Positions 42,880 to 51,349 are shown, numbered from the stretch's first letter. The stretch is 64,000 nucleotides of DNA from Arthrobacter sp. Soil762 (GCF_001428335.1 NZ_LMSG01000023.1:62001-126000), one strand, 5' to 3'. The notes: generated from the sequence alone by a model not told the origin. Made by a program: numbers and translations.

Positions 42880-43359
42880 TTACTCCGACTGCCTGGCGGC
42901 CGCGGCTTCGAGCAAGTTCAGCGTCCTGCCCTGGAAATGGGTGTCGAGGACAATCACGGACGACGCGCGGAGCACGGTCCTGGTGGCGGTCATCGCATCC
43001 AGAACACGCTGCAGGTCCGGATTGGACCGCGCGGCGATCCTCGCCATAAGGTCCGAACTGCCCGAAACGTTGTGGCCCTCGATCAATTCCGGGATCGCGG
43101 CCAGCGCCTCGGCCACCGCATCGCGGCCCAGGTCCTGGTTCATAGTCAGTGAGCAGATGGCCACCACCGGGAAGCCGAATTTTGCCGGGTCACGCCGGGG
43201 CACCCACGAGCTGATCATGCCGGCCCCCGTCATCCTGTCCAGCCGCGATTCGACGGTGGCGCGGGCGACGCCCAGGACCCTCGAGGCCTCCAGCACCGAG
43301 CCCCGCGGAGTGTCAGTAAAGAATCGGACAATTTTGGCATCCAGGGTATCCACGTTCAT
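42880..43359 (-). CDS. Lrp/AsnC-family transcriptional regulator
   Basis: A 159-residue protein with an N-terminal HTH (~3-50, LDAKIVRFFTDTPRGSVLEASRVLGVARATVESRLDRM) and a C-terminal RAM/AsnC ligand domain. ATG 43359 has GGAG 5 nt upstream. Proteins of this type often sit divergent from branched-chain 2-oxoacid dehydrogenase genes; here the divergent gene is a permease with a lipoyl remnant, which suggests its original target operon was rearranged. A palindrome AGCAA-A-TTGCT (43390-43400) in the gap is a candidate site. Confidence 0.9.
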   Translation of the reverse strand: MNVDTLDAKIVRFFTDTPRGSVLEASRVLGVARATVESRLDRMTGAGMISSWVPRRDPAKFGFPVVAICSLTMNQDLGRDAVAEALAAIPELIEGHNVSGSSDLMARIAARSNPDLQRVLDAMTATRTVLRASSVIVLDTHFQGRTLNLLEAAAARQSE

Positions 43360-43389
43360 ACAATCTCCACCATGTACCGCCATGGGGTA

Positions 43390-43400
43390 AGCAAATTGCT
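43390..43400. promoter_or_regulatory. Lrp-type operator candidate
   Basis: AGCAA-A-TTGCT in the 174-bp gap between the Lrp-type gene and the permease. Short, so weak evidence. Confidence 0.3.
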
Positions 43401-43533
43401 AGTCAATAGTCGTCCGAGTGATTCAAAGTGCCACTATCGTTCCACAACCCCTGCCCGCGGGCCAGCGACTTAGGCGGTAAATTCAAGTGGTCCCCGCGGG
43501 GGCACCACCCCAACCCCAAGAAGGTTCACAGGC

Positions 43534-45183
43534 ATGACATCGAAGTCCACGGCAGTGCGGCCGGAATCCCACCTCGGCCACTCCATGAAACCCCGGCAGC
43601 TCACCATGATGGGATTGGGCAGCGCCATCGGCGCCGGCCTTTTCCTGGGTTCGGGGGCCGGCATCCAGGCCGCGGGGCCCGCCGTGCTGATCTCGTACCT
43701 GGTCGCCGGGACGCTCATCATCCTGGTGATGTGGGCGCTGGGCGAGATGGCCGCCGCGAATCCCACCAGCGGCGCGTTCTCCGTCTACGCCGAGCGGGCG
43801 CTGGGAAAAACCGCCGGGGCCACGGTGGGCTGGCTCTGGTGGCTCCAGCTGGTGGTGGTCATCGCCGCGGAAGCCCTGGGCGCAGCGGGCCTGCTGTTTT
43901 CCGTCTGGCCGGTTATCCCCGTCTCGGCCCTGGCACTGATCTTTATGGTTGTGTTTACGGCCATCAACCTGACGGGCGTCAAGAACTTCGGCGAGTTCGA
44001 ATTCTGGTTCGCCATCCTGAAGGTAGCCGCCATTGTGGCGTTCCTGGCCGTGGGGGCGGCCCTGCTGCTGGGTCTCCTGCCCGAGGTAGCTTCGCCCGGA
44101 CTCGCTAACATCACCACTGATTTTGCCCCCGCCGGGCTTGGCGGAATCGCCACGGCACTGTTCGTGGTGATCTTTGCCTTCGGCGGAACCGAGATCGTGG
44201 CCGTGGCCGCGGCGGAAACGGAGGACCCGGAGCACAGCGTGGGCAAGGCGATCCGGACGGTGTTGTGGCGCATCCTGGTCTTCTACATCGGGTCGGTTTT
44301 TGTCATCGCAGCCGTCCTGCCGGTCTCCTCCGAAGGACTCGCCTCGCCATTTGCCGGCGTGCTCGACGCAGCCCGGATCCCGGGCGCCGGCACGGCCATC
44401 ACCTTGGTTGCCGTCGTCGCACTTCTCTCTGCACTGAACGCCAACCTCTACGGTGCGTCCCGCATGGTGTACTCGCTCGCCGAACGCGGCGAGGCTCCCC
44501 GCTTCCTGGCCAGGCTCAGCGGCGCCAGCGTGCCCATGGTGGCGGTGGGCGTGTCCGTGGCGTTCGGTTTCTTCGCCACGGTTCTGGAGCTGCTGTTCCC
44601 GGACCGGATCCTGCCGGCCTTGTTCCAGCTGGTCGGATCCACGTGCCTGGTGGTCTGGGGCACGGCCCTTGTTTCGCAGCTGATCCTCCGGCGCCGGGCG
44701 GACCGGGAAGGTGCCGAACTTCCGCTGCGGATGAAGGGTTTCCCAGGCCTGACTATCTTCGGGCTGGTCCTCCTGGGCCTGATCTTCGCCGTCGGCTTCA
44801 GTGCTGACAGCAGCCGCGGACAGCTGCTGAGCACGTTCGTTCTGGTCGCCTGCCTCGCGGCAGCCTGCTGGCTCGGCGCCCGGCTGACCCCCGCGATCGC
44901 CAGGCCAGCTAAGACATCGGGTTCCTATTTCGCCCGGCGATCAGGTAGAGCGAAACAGCCGATGGTGGAGATGGAAACGAGCAAATCCGCTGTTGAACTG
45001 CCCAGTCCGCAGGCAGGTAAAGTGGTCCGTATCTTCGGTGGGGCAGGCGACAGGATCAACGTCGGCGAACCTCTGATCGTGTTCGAGGTGCCGGATAACA
45101 CCGCCGGTATCGTGGACACGGTCCCGAAGGACGAGGCACCGACGCGCCGGGTCCGCCTGAGCGCCGTACTTGATGAGGACTGA
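43534..45183 (+). CDS. APC-family amino acid permease fused to half a lipoyl domain
   Basis: A 549-residue protein. Residues ~20-455 are a 12-helix amino acid/polyamine permease with MGLGSAIGAGLFLGSG at TM1 and GGTEIVAVAAAETEDPEHSVGKAIR at TM6-7. After residue ~470 the chain changes to a lipoyl-type sequence: KQPMVEMETSKSAVELPSPQAGKVVRIF..GDRINVGEPLIVFEV, with Lys484 at the lipoylated position (ETSK, usual ETDK/ETAK). The first half of a lipoyl domain, normally before this point, is absent. The junction (~44900-44955) is in frame. The C-terminus RRVRLSAVLDED is charged and soluble. An alpha/beta hydrolase gene starts 5 nt later. Best read as a deletion scar; whether it is functional is unknown. 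Confidence 0.85.
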   Translation: MTSKSTAVRPESHLGHSMKPRQLTMMGLGSAIGAGLFLGSGAGIQAAGPAVLISYLVAGTLIILVMWALGEMAAANPTSGAFSVYAERALGKTAGATVGWLWWLQLVVVIAAEALGAAGLLFSVWPVIPVSALALIFMVVFTAINLTGVKNFGEFEFWFAILKVAAIVAFLAVGAALLLGLLPEVASPGLANITTDFAPAGLGGIATALFVVIFAFGGTEIVAVAAAETEDPEHSVGKAIRTVLWRILVFYIGSVFVIAAVLPVSSEGLASPFAGVLDAARIPGAGTAITLVAVVALLSALNANLYGASRMVYSLAERGEAPRFLARLSGASVPMVAVGVSVAFGFFATVLELLFPDRILPALFQLVGSTCLVVWGTALVSQLILRRRADREGAELPLRMKGFPGLTIFGLVLLGLIFAVGFSADSSRGQLLSTFVLVACLAAACWLGARLTPAIARPAKTSGSYFARRSGRAKQPMVEMETSKSAVELPSPQAGKVVRIFGGAGDRINVGEPLIVFEVPDNTAGIVDTVPKDEAPTRRVRLSAVLDED

Positions 45184-45187
45184 CACC

Positions 45188-46015
45188 ATGAGCGGCAGGC
45201 ACACCGGCGAGATGCATTCCCACACCGTTGAGGGCACTGACCCCCAACTTTTTGTGGAGGTGCACGACCCCCAGAACGACGCCGGGCTGCGCCCTGTGCT
45301 GCTGCTGCACGGCTTCTCCTCTTCCAGCAAACTCAACTGGCATGACACCGGTTGGGTGGCGGCCCTGCTGGAGGCTGGCCGCCGCGTCATCACCGTGGAC
45401 CTGCCCGGACACGGCCGCAGCGGCGCCCCCGAGGACATGGACTCCTACTCCCCCAGCCGGATCCGCGCAGATCTGCTGCAGATAGCGTTCGACGCCGGCG
45501 TGCGGCCATTGCACGACGGTGACCCCACCAGCGGGGTGGACGTTGTGGGCTATTCCTTGGGCGCCCGGCTCGCCTGGGAATTCGGCGCCACCCAGCCCGA
45601 GATCGTCCACCGCCTGGTCCTGGGCGGACCGAACATCGCCGATCCGCTGGCAGCCTTTGACCTCATCGCAGCGCAGAACTACCTCGCCGACGGAACCCCC
45701 ATCGCGGACGAGTCCACGGCCGGCCTGCTCAAGATGGCCATGCTCCTGCCGAGCAACAACATCTTCGCGCTGCTGTCCCTGGTGGATGCCATCAAGGCCG
45801 AGCCCTTCGATCCTGCCGAAGCCGTACCCCATATGCCGATGCTCCTTGTGGCCGGCGACCAGGATGAACGTGCGGCCACCATGCCGCAGCTTGCCGCACT
45901 CGGAATCCGGGCAGGGTCCATGGCTGAACAACTGACGTTGCCTGGCCGCAACCACACCAACGCCATCACCAGCCGGGCTTTCAAACAAGGCGCCATCGCT
46001 TTCCTGGGAGTCTGA
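45188..46015 (+). CDS. Alpha/beta hydrolase
   Basis: A 275-residue hydrolase-fold protein: oxyanion-loop motif LLLHGFSSSSKLNW, nucleophile elbow VGYSLGARLA (GxSxG), Asp likely in VAGDQDERA and His in LPGRNHTNAI. It starts 5 nt after the permease/lipoyl stop and is probably coupled. Hydrolases of this type accompany E2 or lipoyl genes of acetoin- or branched-chain 2-oxoacid dehydrogenase operons in some Actinobacteria, which supports the remnant reading of the upstream fusion (inference). Substrate unknown. Confidence 0.88.
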   Translation: MSGRHTGEMHSHTVEGTDPQLFVEVHDPQNDAGLRPVLLLHGFSSSSKLNWHDTGWVAALLEAGRRVITVDLPGHGRSGAPEDMDSYSPSRIRADLLQIAFDAGVRPLHDGDPTSGVDVVGYSLGARLAWEFGATQPEIVHRLVLGGPNIADPLAAFDLIAAQNYLADGTPIADESTAGLLKMAMLLPSNNIFALLSLVDAIKAEPFDPAEAVPHMPMLLVAGDQDERAATMPQLAALGIRAGSMAEQLTLPGRNHTNAITSRAFKQGAIAFLGV

Positions 46016-46138
46016 CCAGTGCGCGGCTGATCCCTGACAGGGATTTCATAGCTCATTGGCATCGACACCTTTGCAAGCTCCGCCCCGATTGATGCGGGCC
46101 TGGACGCAGCCATCATCGGCGCCAACAGCGAGTACCAG

Positions 46139-46765
46139 GTGGGTGTTGCGCTGATGGCTACCGACGGCGGGGACGTGCACCAGTACGGTGTGGAGGAACC
46201 GTTCGAGGCAGCGAGCACGGCCAAGATCCTGACCGCTGCGGCCTATTACCACCTCGTGGAGGAGGGTTCAGCGTCCCTCGATGATCCGCTGGGCGCGTTC
46301 ACCTCGGAGTTCCAGATCCAGGCGATGGTCCAGGACAGCAACAACGAATCGTGGAGCCTGCTGATGGCCGCCGTGGGCCTTTCCGAACTTTCGGAGTATG
46401 CCGCCTCCATCGACGTCACGTATGACTCCGAGGTGAATACGCTTTCGACCGCCGAGATGGCCCATATCCTGGCGGAACTGTTCGAAGGCCGGCTCCTGGA
46501 CCAGGAGCATACGGAGCAGCTCCTGTCCTACATGCAGGACACCAACTACGAAAACCTCATTCCGGCCGCAGTTCCGGACGGCATCACCGTCTTCCACAAA
46601 TACGGGCTGCTCGATGACGAACTCGCCGACGCCGCCATCCTCTCGATGTCCTCCGGCAGCTACGTGCTGGTGGTTTTCACGAAAGGTGCCGACCTGAGCG
46701 ACATCCCTGAACGGACGGTGGTGATCCAGGAAATCACCAAGGCTGTTACGGCCGCCCTCTCGTAA
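46139..46765 (+). CDS. Class A beta-lactamase-like serine hydrolase, start uncertain
   Basis: A serine hydrolase with the SxxK nucleophile motif ASTAKILTAAAYYHLVEEG, a SNN variant of SDN (DSNNESW), and HKYG in place of KTG. GTG 46139 is the first usual start codon, but sequence that looks like the same domain (IDAGLDAAIIGANSEYQ) continues in frame back to an in-frame TAG at 46049. So either translation begins at a rare codon (for example ATT 46055 or CTG 46100) or the 5' end is lost and this is a decaying gene. There is no signal peptide. It follows the hydrolase gene by 123 bp. Confidence 0.7.
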   Translation: MGVALMATDGGDVHQYGVEEPFEAASTAKILTAAAYYHLVEEGSASLDDPLGAFTSEFQIQAMVQDSNNESWSLLMAAVGLSELSEYAASIDVTYDSEVNTLSTAEMAHILAELFEGRLLDQEHTEQLLSYMQDTNYENLIPAAVPDGITVFHKYGLLDDELADAAILSMSSGSYVLVVFTKGADLSDIPERTVVIQEITKAVTAALS

Positions 46766-46856
46766 CTGAGCGGCGGTGGGAGGAAGTATCCCCGGTTCCC
46801 GGCGCGGCAGCAGAAGGTAGGCTGGAAGCGTGGCGGAGACAGCCGGAGAGGGAACA

Positions 46857-47504
46857 ATGAGCACGCGTTTTGAAGACCGCACCGATGCCGGTGAACGGCT
46901 GGCGGCGGTGCTCACGCAGTTCCGGGAACGCCCCGACACCATCGTCCTGGGGCTGGCCCGCGGCGGCATCCCTGTGGCCGCCGCCGCTGCCAAGGCCCTC
47001 TACCTGCCGCTCGGCGCCGTTCTGGTCCGGAAACTCGGCATTCCCGGCCACGACGAAACAGCGTTCGGCGCGCTGGCCTGGTCCGGCGGCCGGATAGTGC
47101 GCCTGCTCAACCGCCCCCTGATCACGCGAATTCTGGACCACGGCGTCCGCCAGGAGTGGCTGGACGAAGTGGAGAAACGCGAGCGGGCCGAGCTGCTCCG
47201 CCGGGCCGCGACTTACCCGGGGATCAGGAACGACCTCACCGGTCAAACAGTTCTACTGCTCGACGACGGCCTGGCCACCGGAGCCACCATGCGCGCTGCC
47301 GCCGAGGCGGCCCGTTCCGGTGGTGCGGCACGCGTCGTCGCCGCAGCGCCGGTGGGTTCGGTGGAAGCCTACACGGCCGTGTCGCGGGTGTGCGACGCCG
47401 TGCTGTGCCTGCATCTGCCGGGCAAATTCCGCGCCGTGGGCAGCTTCTACCGGCACTTCGAACAATTGGCCGATGAGGACGCCATCAGCCTGCTGAACCA
47501 GTAG
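46857..47504 (+). CDS. Phosphoribosyltransferase-domain protein
   Basis: A 215-residue type I PRTase-fold protein with the PRPP motif VLLLDDGLATGATM near 135 and the N-terminal LGLARGGIPVAAAAA. Such stand-alone proteins are often annotated as ComF/erythromycin-esterase-linked PRTases; the base substrate is unknown. The ATG at 46857 is chosen over the GTG at 46830 because GAGAGGG lies 4 nt upstream. Confidence 0.88.
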   Translation: MSTRFEDRTDAGERLAAVLTQFRERPDTIVLGLARGGIPVAAAAAKALYLPLGAVLVRKLGIPGHDETAFGALAWSGGRIVRLLNRPLITRILDHGVRQEWLDEVEKRERAELLRRAATYPGIRNDLTGQTVLLLDDGLATGATMRAAAEAARSGGAARVVAAAPVGSVEAYTAVSRVCDAVLCLHLPGKFRAVGSFYRHFEQLADEDAISLLNQ

Positions 47505-47535
47505 GCCCGACGGCAACACCGGGCCCGGAAAGCCA

Positions 47536-47573
47536 AACGGCGGGTCCAGGCCAGATGGCCCGAACCCGCCGTT
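47536..47573. terminator. Hairpin between convergent genes
   Basis: AACGGCGGGT (47536-47545) and ACCCGCCGTT (47564-47573) form a 10-bp stem with an inner GGCC-AGAT-GGCC hairpin in the loop. It separates the PRTase gene and the MHS transporter and probably works both ways. Confidence 0.65.
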
Positions 47574-47590
47574 CTGCGATGCGTACAACT

Positions 47591-48925
47591 TTAGTGGTGG
47601 CTGCTGACGCCCAGCGGGTTGCCCTTCGTCTCCTTGGCAAGCAGAACCCCGGCAGCCGAAATCACGCACAGGATCATGATGTAGATGCCGATGGATCCGG
47701 TCCATTTGGTGCTCTGCAGGAGAGTCTCGGCAATGGTTGCGGCGAACGCGCCACCGAGGATCGCGCCGAAGGCGTACCCGATGGAGATGCCCGAGTAGCG
47801 GACATTGGCCGGGAACATCTCGGCGTACATGGCCGACATGGGGCCGTAGGAGAGGCCGAGGCCGATGGTCAGGACGAAGAGCGCCACGCCGTAAAGCCAG
47901 ATGTTTTTGGTGTCGATCAGGGCGAACATCGGGATCATCCAAATGAAGATGATTGCATACCCGATCAGGAACGTCTTGACCCGGCCGATCCGGTCTGAGA
48001 GCCAGCCGCCGGCGAGCGTGAAGATCAGCCAGCCGAAGGAGGCGAGGGTGGTGGCGAGCAGGATTTCCGGGACCGGCATCTTCAGCGTCCTGGTGGCGTA
48101 GGAGATGAAGAAAGCGATCAACAGGTAGCCAGCGGCATTGTTGGCGATGAAGATCATGGTCGAGTAGAGGACTGGCCTCTTGTGGCTACGAATGAGCTCG
48201 CTGAGCGGCGCCCTGCTTTCGGCCTTTCGGGCCGCCATCTCCTGGAAGACGGGGCTCTCGGCCACGGCCCGCCGGATCAGGTATCCCACCACAATCAGCA
48301 CGATGGACAGCAGGAACGGAACCCGCCAGCCCCACGAAGCAAAGTCTTCCTTGGACATGTTCGAGTTGAGTATGAAGAGCAGGCCGGTGGCCAGGATCAT
48401 GCCGACCGGGACGCCGATCTGCGGGTACGCGCCGAACACGCCGCGCCGGCTCTTGGGAGCGTGCTCCACTGCCATCAGGGCAGCGCCGCCCCATTCACCG
48501 CCGGCGGAGAAGCCCTGGGCAATGCGGAGGATGATCAGCAGGATGGGGGCCCAGACGCCGATCTGCGCGTAGGTCGGCAGCATGCCGATCAGAGAGGTGG
48601 CTGCGCCCATCATCAGGAGGGTGAAGACCAGCATGGCCTTGCGTCCGAGCCTGTCACCAAGGTGGCCGGCCACCACTGCACCCAGCGGGCGGAACAGGAA
48701 GCTGATGCCGATCAGCGCGAAGGACAGGATCTGGGCCAGGCCCGGGTTGGAGTCGTTCAGCGGAGCCAGGAACAGCGGGGACAGCAGGGTACCCGTCAGT
48801 TGCGCGAAGATGAAGAAGTCGTACCACTCGATGGTGGTGCCGACCAGAGTTGCTGCGAGGACCTTGCGTTCCTCGTGCTTGCTGCTCGGGCCCGCCTCGG
48901 AATCGACGCGTGAAGTTTCGGTCAT
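47591..48925 (-). CDS. MFS transporter, metabolite:H+ symporter (MHS) family
   Basis: A 444-residue 12-TM symporter. MHS signatures: GTTIEWYDFFIFAQLTGTLL at TM1, RPLGAVVAGHLGDRLGRKAMLVFTL for the loop 2-3 motif, RIAQGFSAGGEWGGAALMAVEHAP at TM4-5 and GYAFGAILGGAFAATIAETLL near the end. Relatives carry shikimate, proline/betaine, citrate or ketoglutarate; the substrate is not predictable. ATG 48925 has GGAG 5 nt upstream. It is divergent from an IclR regulator that is the natural candidate for its control; the gap holds operator-like repeats. Confidence 0.93.
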   Translation of the reverse strand: MTETSRVDSEAGPSSKHEERKVLAATLVGTTIEWYDFFIFAQLTGTLLSPLFLAPLNDSNPGLAQILSFALIGISFLFRPLGAVVAGHLGDRLGRKAMLVFTLLMMGAATSLIGMLPTYAQIGVWAPILLIILRIAQGFSAGGEWGGAALMAVEHAPKSRRGVFGAYPQIGVPVGMILATGLLFILNSNMSKEDFASWGWRVPFLLSIVLIVVGYLIRRAVAESPVFQEMAARKAESRAPLSELIRSHKRPVLYSTMIFIANNAAGYLLIAFFISYATRTLKMPVPEILLATTLASFGWLIFTLAGGWLSDRIGRVKTFLIGYAIIFIWMIPMFALIDTKNIWLYGVALFVLTIGLGLSYGPMSAMYAEMFPANVRYSGISIGYAFGAILGGAFAATIAETLLQSTKWTGSIGIYIMILCVISAAGVLLAKETKGNPLGVSSHH

Positions 48926-48997
48926 TGGAACTCCGTGGCTTGGGGCAGCCTGGTTGCGGATAACGGCTGCCGACGGTGGATTTAGGCCGTCCGATTT

Positions 48998-49015
48998 ACT
49001 GATCGAACGGTCAGT
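48998..49015. promoter_or_regulatory. Operator candidate upstream of the MHS transporter
   Basis: ACTGATCGAACGGTCAGT: arms ACTGA/TCAGT and inner CG/CG symmetric about AA. It lies 73 bp before the transporter start. Confidence 0.45.
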
Positions 49016-49071
49016 TAGTATGACGTTACGCGAAGATGTGATGAAACGCACTATTTTTCTTGATTCTCCGC

Positions 49072-49159
49072 GCGGATCAGCTCGATAGTTGATGCGGATC
49101 AGTTCCATAGTTGAACTTCCTTTTCGGAATCAGCACAGGGCTTTTCGAAATCCGCACAC
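49072..49159. repeat. Two pairs of phased direct repeats
   Basis: 49072-49093 and 49094-49115 match at 19 of 22 positions (GCGGATCAGYTC-ATAGTTGA). 49120-49138 and 49141-49159 match at 16 of 19 (CTTTTCG-AATC-GCACA). Periods of 22 and 21 bp equal two helical turns, as expected for side-by-side regulator dimers, probably the adjacent IclR protein. Confidence 0.6.
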
Positions 49160-49226
49160 AGTCCAGTGAGGGAAGCACCGTCACGGCACCCGGGCAGCGC
49201 CCGTGCAGCCGCCTAGGATGGGACCC

Positions 49227-49952
49227 ATGACGCCCACCGCAGTCCCCGCCGGAGCAGCTCAGGCTTCGCCGTCCCAGACCCTGTCGCGCGGAATCCGTGC
49301 GCTGGAAATCCTGGCGGCCGCGGAGACTCCTTTGACCATTGCGGAACTTGCCGACGCCATGGGGGTTCACCGTTCCGTGGCCTACCGGATCCTGCGGACA
49401 CTGGAGGACCACTCCTTGCTGGTGCGCGATGACGCGGGCAGAGTCCAGCCGGGGCCCGGGCTGGCTGTCCTGGCGCGGGGGGTTGCCCGCAACCTGCAGA
49501 CGGCGGCCCTCCCGGAACTTACGCAACTCGCGAACTCCTTGACCATGAGTGCCTTTGTGGCCGTCTGGGACCGCGATGACTGCGTCACCCTGGTCACCGT
49601 GGACCCGCGGCATACCGGGGCCGCCATCGTCCAGCACCCCGGCTCCCGGCATCCCATCAGCGCGGGTGCCCCTGGCATTGCGATCCAGTCCGCCTATTCA
49701 GAAGCTGAGTGGCATGCGGCAGCCCCGGGAATCCCCTACCGGCCCGAGGCGGGAACCGCGCGGCAGCTGGGCTATGCCGCCAGCCACGATGAAGTCATCG
49801 CCGGAGTCTCCTCCGTGGCAGTTCCGGTCATGGTCCCTGCCGGACGGCCAGCCGCGCTGGCCGTCGTTTACATCCGGGCTGCACAGAATCCGGACGAGAT
49901 CGCCGCGGCGCTGGTGGCGGGCGCCGGGCGCATTGAGGCCCAGCTGGGCTGA
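49227..49952 (+). CDS. IclR-family transcriptional regulator
   Basis: A 241-residue protein with an N-terminal winged HTH (~15-75: SRGIRALEILAAAETPLTIAELADAMGVHRSVAYRILRTLEDH) and a C-terminal IclR effector domain (~90-240, with VAVPVMVPAGRPAALAVVY). ATG 49227 is preceded at 7 nt by TAGGAT and lacks a strong ribosome site, so it is likely leaderless. Divergent from the MHS transporter. It is not the LtbR-type partner of the leuB/ilvD operators by any evidence here. Confidence 0.9.
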   Translation: MTPTAVPAGAAQASPSQTLSRGIRALEILAAAETPLTIAELADAMGVHRSVAYRILRTLEDHSLLVRDDAGRVQPGPGLAVLARGVARNLQTAALPELTQLANSLTMSAFVAVWDRDDCVTLVTVDPRHTGAAIVQHPGSRHPISAGAPGIAIQSAYSEAEWHAAAPGIPYRPEAGTARQLGYAASHDEVIAGVSSVAVPVMVPAGRPAALAVVYIRAAQNPDEIAAALVAGAGRIEAQLG

Positions 49953-49996
49953 CCACCGCACACGCGGCCGCGGCAGTGGCCAGCGCCCGGCATTGA

Positions 49997-51286
49997 TCAG
50001 TGGCGGTTGCGGAGAATGACCGCCGCCGCGGCACCAAGCACCAGCAGGCCGCCTGCGGCAACCACAGGGACAATGAACGCCGTGTGGTAGCCGTGGGCCT
50101 GCGCGAGCTGGCCACCAACGGCGGCCCCCAACGCGGTGCCCGCCACGATCCCGCTGGCCAGCGCCGTCATCACAGTCCCCAGCCTTTCCACCGGCGCCAC
50201 CAGGCCTCCGATCGCAAAGACCGTGACCATCACGGGGCCCACGGGCAGCCCCAGGACCAGAAGCACCGCAATCATGCCGCCCAACGATCCCGGCACCAGA
50301 AGCAGCAACGAGAGCACCGTCATCAGTGCCGCGCTGACCAGCCACCGGGCCGCCGGGGTGAAGCGCTGGGGCCAGTACGCCACGGACAGGGCTGCGGCGG
50401 CAGAACTCAATCCCATGACCGCATACAGCAGCCCGGCAATTTCAGAGGTGGCGAAACTCGCGGAGAAGGAGCTCAAGGCGGTCTGGGCGGACCCGAAGAA
50501 GGTACCCATGGCCACCATCGCCAGGACAGGCAGTGCGACGACGGCGGGAATCCTGGCTGCCTTGCGCGAGGCTGCGGAGCCCCGGTTTACGGGAACCGCC
50601 TTGTGGGTGGAGTGCACGGCAAAGGCGGGCACCAGCGTGATGGTCATGGCTGCGGCCAAGGCCAACGGCAGCCATGGGGCCACCAGGCTGGCCAGGATAC
50701 CCACCAGAGCCGGTCCCAGCACGAACGTCAGCTCATCAGCCGTGCCTTCGTACGACAGGGCCGTGTCCAGATCCCTGCCGCCCTTCGCTCCCTTGCCCCG
50801 CGAGGTGAGCGCCATCCAGCGCACCCTGGCCAGTGGCCCTACCTGCGGGCAGCTGGCCCCAGCAAGGAATGCGGCGGCGATCACGGCCACGGGAAAGGAC
50901 CCGGCTTCGGGCGCAGCCCAAGCCGTCCCGATCAGGGCCAGGACAGCCAAAGTGTTGAGCACCGCCGCCACCAGAAGTACGGGCCGCTGCCCCCTGCGGT
51001 CTGCGAGGGCACCAAAAACCGGGGCGCCGAGGGCCGAGCCGATGCCCACGGCACCAGCGGCAGTGCCACCGAGCGCGTAGGACCCGGTCACGGAGGTAAC
51101 AAGCGTCAGGGCGCCGACAGTAAGCATAGCCAAGGGCAGCCGGGCGAACAGGCCCAGGGGGATAAAGCTGCGGCCTGCGAGGTGCGGGAGCCTGGCGAAC
51201 CGCCCGGTGGGCGGAGCCAGCGCAGCGGAGGCAGGCGCAGTGTCAGGAGCGAAAGGCGCTTCCAGGGAGGCGGGCAGGGAGGACAT
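49997..51286 (-). CDS. MFS transporter (putative drug exporter type)
   Basis: A 429-residue major facilitator with about 12 helices; GSALGAPVFGALADRRGQRPVLLVAA is the loop 2-3 motif. The N-terminal ~45 residues are Pro/Ala-rich and cytoplasmic. The substrate is unknown. ATG 51286 has no ribosome site, and a TTG at 51301 is possible; a short out-of-frame ORF with a very strong ribosome site (51243-51329) overlaps the start, so translation may be coupled. Converges on the IclR gene with 44 bp between stops. Confidence 0.85.
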   Translation of the reverse strand: MSSLPASLEAPFAPDTAPASAALAPPTGRFARLPHLAGRSFIPLGLFARLPLAMLTVGALTLVTSVTGSYALGGTAAGAVGIGSALGAPVFGALADRRGQRPVLLVAAVLNTLAVLALIGTAWAAPEAGSFPVAVIAAAFLAGASCPQVGPLARVRWMALTSRGKGAKGGRDLDTALSYEGTADELTFVLGPALVGILASLVAPWLPLALAAAMTITLVPAFAVHSTHKAVPVNRGSAASRKAARIPAVVALPVLAMVAMGTFFGSAQTALSSFSASFATSEIAGLLYAVMGLSSAAAALSVAYWPQRFTPAARWLVSAALMTVLSLLLLVPGSLGGMIAVLLVLGLPVGPVMVTVFAIGGLVAPVERLGTVMTALASGIVAGTALGAAVGGQLAQAHGYHTAFIVPVVAAGGLLVLGAAAAVILRNRH

Positions 51287-51329
51287 TGTTGAAGAGTTCA
51301 AGGTTCCGGGCTCGTTCAGTAATGCGCAT
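51243..51329 (-). CDS. Short upstream ORF overlapping the MFS start
   Basis: A 28-codon frame (MRITERARNLELFNNV...) starts at ATG 51329, 5 nt after GGGAGGAGGG, the best ribosome site in the area, and overlaps the MFS start in another frame. Either a regulatory uORF or the displaced N-terminus of the MFS gene after a frameshift. Confidence 0.4.
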   Translation of the reverse strand: MRITERARNLELFNNVLPARLPGSAFRS

Positions 51330-51349
51330 CGTCCCTCCTCCCGATGCGC
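51324..51349 (-). promoter_or_regulatory. Hairpin presenting the uORF ribosome site
   Basis: GCGCATC (51324-51330) and GATGCGC (51343-51349) form a 7-bp stem; the GGGAGGAGGGAC ribosome site fills the loop and the ATG lies in the stem. Confidence 0.45.

Larger units (their letters stand above)
48926..49226. other. Regulatory gap between MHS transporter and IclR regulator
   Basis: 301 bp without a gene. It contains an 18-bp palindrome (48998-49015) near the transporter and two pairs of ~20-bp direct repeats (49072-49115 and 49120-49159) near the regulator, plus the -10-like TAGGAT at 49214-49219. Confidence 0.7.

Noticed and set aside
49072..49159. CRISPR-like array
   Set aside because: Only two pairs of imperfect repeats, no spacers of constant length and no cas genes; better explained as regulator sites.
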